From Ktedonobacter racemifer (GTDB lineage Bacteria > Chloroflexota > DTOL01 > JACQYG01): a stretch of 7,714 nucleotides of DNA. The position numbers were made by a program, and so were the translations under genes. The notes under the pieces are model-generated. The model searched no databases. It was not told the DNA's origin and worked only from the letters and a program-made list of their open reading frames with translations. Of this stretch, positions 5,632 to 7,714 are shown piece after piece. Each line of letters begins with the position of its first letter. Position 1 is the stretch's first letter. Location: contig DYIS01000121.1 in the NCBI GenBank assembly GCA_020723545.1, positions 1-7,714 of the forward strand. The letters run 5' to 3'.

Positions 5632-6702
5632 ATGAAGGCCGTGATCCTGGCCGGCGGCAGCGGCACGCGCCTGTGGCCCCGCAGCCGCTTAAGTCGGCCC
5701 AAGCAGCTCCTGGATATCGTAGCCAAGAACACCATGCTCCAGGAGACGATAAATCGCATTCAACCTTTGATCTCGCAGCGCGATATCTTCGTGGTGACCA
5801 ACTCGGCCTATGCCGACATCGCAGCCGTGCAGCTACCGGCAGTCCCCCGGGGCAATATCATTGTGGAGCCAGAGGGCCATGGCACAGCGCCCTGTATCGG
5901 CCTGGCGGCCCTGTATATCAAGCGCATAGACTTTGACGACGTGGTGGCCGTCCTCTCTGCTGATCACCTCATCGCCAAGGCGGCGGCGTTCCGCCAGGCC
6001 CTGGTCGCCGCTGAGGAGGTGGCCCGGCAGGGATATCTGGTGGTCCTGGGGATGCGGCCATCTTCGCCGCAAACCGGTTACGGCTACATCGGCCGGGGCG
6101 ATCTCCTGGGGAGTTACAATGGGCACCAGGTTTTCAAGGTGGCCCAATTCAGCGAGAAGCCAGACCGGGAGACCGCTGAACGCTATTTGAGAAGTGGCTC
6201 TTACTTCTGGAACGGCGGCATTTTCATCTGGCGCAACGACGTGATCCTGGAGGAGATCGCCAAACACCTTCCGGACCTACATCGCCAATTACTGGGACTG
6301 GAGCCAAGCCTGGGCACTGAGAAGTGGGAGCCCACGTTGAAACGCATCTGGAAAGGGGTGGCCGACGAGACCATCGACTTCGGGGTGATGGAGCGCACCG
6401 ACCGGGCGGCGGTGATCCCGGTGGATGTCGGCTGGAGCGACGTGGGGGATTGGGCCACCCTGGCCGACCTCCTGCCCGCCGACCGCGAGAACAACGTGGT
6501 GGTGGGCCATCACGTGGGCTACGATACTACCGGCTGCCTGGTGTATGGGCCTCCTCAGCGACTCATCGCCACCATCGGCCTGAGGGACACAATAATCGTG
6601 GACGCCGGTGATGCGATCCTGATCTGCCCTCGGGAACGGGCCCAGGACGTGAAGATCCTAGTCAACAAGCTTAAGCAAGAGAAGAAGCTTAGGTATCTAT
6701 AG
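5632..6702 (+). CDS. manC: mannose-1-phosphate guanylyltransferase (short, single-function form)
   Basis: This 356-residue cytoplasmic enzyme makes GDP-mannose from mannose-1-phosphate and GTP, the precursor for the Gmd/Rmd pair on either side. The nucleotide-binding signature GGSGTRLWPRSR spans residues 8-19, followed by RPKQ (22-25). Further family motifs are EPEGHGTAPC (79-88), LSADH, FSEKPD, WNGG (193-196) and GWSDVGDW (267-274). The product ends soon after the sugar-binding half, without the phosphomannose isomerase domain found in the roughly 480-residue two-domain ManC/AlgA proteins. At 82-84, GHG replaces the more common GRN. ATG 5632 lies 9 nt after the rmd stop, with only a weak GGTGAG upstream, so coupling to rmd translation is likely. 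The stop TAG merges into the ribosome site of gmd. Family and role are firm. Confidence 0.93.
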   Translation: MKAVILAGGSGTRLWPRSRLSRPKQLLDIVAKNTMLQETINRIQPLISQRDIFVVTNSAYADIAAVQLPAVPRGNIIVEPEGHGTAPCIGLAALYIKRIDFDDVVAVLSADHLIAKAAAFRQALVAAEEVARQGYLVVLGMRPSSPQTGYGYIGRGDLLGSYNGHQVFKVAQFSEKPDRETAERYLRSGSYFWNGGIFIWRNDVILEEIAKHLPDLHRQLLGLEPSLGTEKWEPTLKRIWKGVADETIDFGVMERTDRAAVIPVDVGWSDVGDWATLADLLPADRENNVVVGHHVGYDTTGCLVYGPPQRLIATIGLRDTIIVDAGDAILICPRERAQDVKILVNKLKQEKKLRYL

Positions 6703-6706
6703 GAGG
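6701..6706 (+). promoter_or_regulatory. strong ribosome binding site of gmd overlapping the manC stop
   Basis: AGGAGG shares its first two bases with the manC stop codon TAG (6700-6702) and lies 4 nt before ATG 6711. It is the strongest ribosome site in the window. Confidence 0.8.
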
Positions 6707-6710
6707 AAAA

Positions 6711-7714
6711 ATGAAGGTCCTGATCACCGGCATCACCGGTTTTGCCGGCAGCTACCTGGGGGAATACCTTCTGGCCCGGGGCGATGTGGAGGTATACGGC
6801 TCGTGCCGCTGGCGGAGTCGCTTGGATAACCTGAACGATCTAAGAAGACAGGGCAAGCTGAATGTCCTGGTGGAGGAGAAGATCACTGGCCCGGGAGAGT
6901 TGGACCGACTCGCCAAGGCTGGCCAGGTCAACCTTTTGCAATGCGAGCTGGCCGACTCGTACTCGGTGAGAAAGCTCATATCCTCCGTGCAGCCGGAGCG
7001 CATTTTCCACCTGGCGGCCCAGAGTTTCGTGCTCTCCTCGTGGAATGCCCCGGTGGAGACCTTTCAGACTAACGTTATCGGCCAGATCAATCTTTTTGAG
7101 GCAGTGCGGGAGGCCGGCCTGGATCCCATGATCCACATCGCTGGGTCCAGCGAGGAGTATGGTCTGGTGCACCCGGATGAGGTGCCCATGAAGGAAACCA
7201 ATGCCCTGCGGCCCCTGAGCCCCTATGCAGTGAGCAAGGTAGCTCAGGAGCTCCTGGCCTGGCAGTACTTCAAAAGTTATGGTCTTAAAACCGTGGTCAC
7301 CCGGGGCTTCAACCACACCGGCCCACGCCGGGGTCAGGTATTCAGCACCAGCTCCTTTGCCAAACAGATTGCGGAGATCGAGAAGGGCAAGCGTGAGCCG
7401 GTGGTCCACGTGGGCGACATCTCGTCGAAACGAGATTGGACCGACGTGCGGGATATGGTGCGAGCCTACTGGTTGGCCCTGGACAAGGGCCAACCCGGCC
7501 AGGTCTACAACGTGGGCTCTGGAACGACCCGCACCATCCAGGAGATGCTGGACATCCTGCTCTCGCTGAGCACGGTGAAGGTAACAGTGGTGCAAGACCC
7601 TGGCCGGCTACGGCCCTCGGATGTAAAGATCCTTTGGGCCGACACCACTAAATTCCGCAACCAGACCGGCTGGGCGCCGCAGATCCCGTTCGAGCAAACG
7701 ATGAAGGACCTGTT
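6711..7714 (+). CDS. gmd: GDP-mannose 4,6-dehydratase, cut at its 3' end by the window edge
   Basis: The frame from ATG 6711 stays open for 334 codons to the window edge; the end of the gene is missing, probably by few residues. The enzyme removes water from GDP-mannose to give GDP-4-keto-6-deoxy-D-mannose. The Rossmann loop is TGITGFAGSYL (G7, G10, G13). The arginine-rich loop RWRSRLDN (33-40) corresponds to the NADP-binding loop of dehydratases. The active site shows S146, E148, Y172 and K176 (GSSEEYG, then Y-x3-K), with the Glu expected of a dehydratase. FNHTGPRRG, KRDWTDVRDMV and VYNVGSG are further family segments. It is a paralogue of rmd at 4639 and shares blocks such as LRPLSPYAVSK. 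The cut end corresponds to the region after TGWAP in relatives, close to the normal C-terminus. Downstream glycosyltransferase or export genes are likely but not visible. Confidence 0.87.
   Translation, partial: MKVLITGITGFAGSYLGEYLLARGDVEVYGSCRWRSRLDNLNDLRRQGKLNVLVEEKITGPGELDRLAKAGQVNLLQCELADSYSVRKLISSVQPERIFHLAAQSFVLSSWNAPVETFQTNVIGQINLFEAVREAGLDPMIHIAGSSEEYGLVHPDEVPMKETNALRPLSPYAVSKVAQELLAWQYFKSYGLKTVVTRGFNHTGPRRGQVFSTSSFAKQIAEIEKGKREPVVHVGDISSKRDWTDVRDMVRAYWLALDKGQPGQVYNVGSGTTRTIQEMLDILLSLSTVKVTVVQDPGRLRPSDVKILWADTTKFRNQTGWAPQIPFEQTMKDL

Noticed and set aside
1..7714. CRISPR array, tRNA, rRNA or transposase
   Set aside because: I saw no spaced direct repeats of CRISPR length, no tRNA or rRNA signature, and no transposase-like frame.

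Overview
The window is bacterial, GC-rich (roughly 60% by eye), and all eight intact genes plus one cut gene lie on the + strand. It joins two unrelated-looking modules. Positions 89-4503 are part of a bacterial microcompartment (BMC, metabolosome) locus. Positions 4639-7714 are a nucleotide-sugar operon for GDP-D-rhamnose. No gene is a clear taxonomic marker. The short-form gmd/rmd/manC set, the compact layout and the repeat types would suit an anaerobic or thermophilic lineage such as Chloroflexota, but that is a low-confidence guess.

Region 1-88 has no gene. It carries three tandem 9-bp units and then the ribosome binding site of the first shell gene. Region 89-4503 holds, in order: a pentameric shell vertex protein (BMC-P); a CoA-acylating aldehyde dehydrogenase with an N-terminal encapsulation-type helix (PduP/EutE family); a PduS-like flavin/iron-sulfur oxidoreductase; a PduT-like tandem-domain trimer (BMC-T) that keeps the pore iron-sulfur cysteine; and two more BMC-P genes. 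Apart from a 95-nt gap after the first gene, the genes are packed with 3-43 nt between them.

Together these genes would form the aldehyde-oxidising core of a metabolosome. The aldehyde dehydrogenase makes acyl-CoA and NADH inside the shell. The PduS-like protein takes electrons from a nicotinamide cofactor and can pass them through its clusters to the [4Fe-4S] site in the BMC-T pore. Three different BMC-P proteins can cap vertices. The enzyme that makes the aldehyde, the hexameric BMC-H shell proteins, a phosphotransacylase and an alcohol dehydrogenase are not in the window, so the substrate cannot be named.

Region 4504-4638 is a 135-nt spacer with a plausible promoter, a perfect 15-bp dyad over its -10 box, and a palindrome-rich leader. 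The operon after it is rmd (TTG start), manC and gmd (cut by the window end). ManC makes GDP-mannose, Gmd converts it to GDP-4-keto-6-deoxy-mannose, and Rmd reduces that to GDP-D-rhamnose for cell-surface glycans. The separate promoter suggests that the two modules are neighbours rather than one system.
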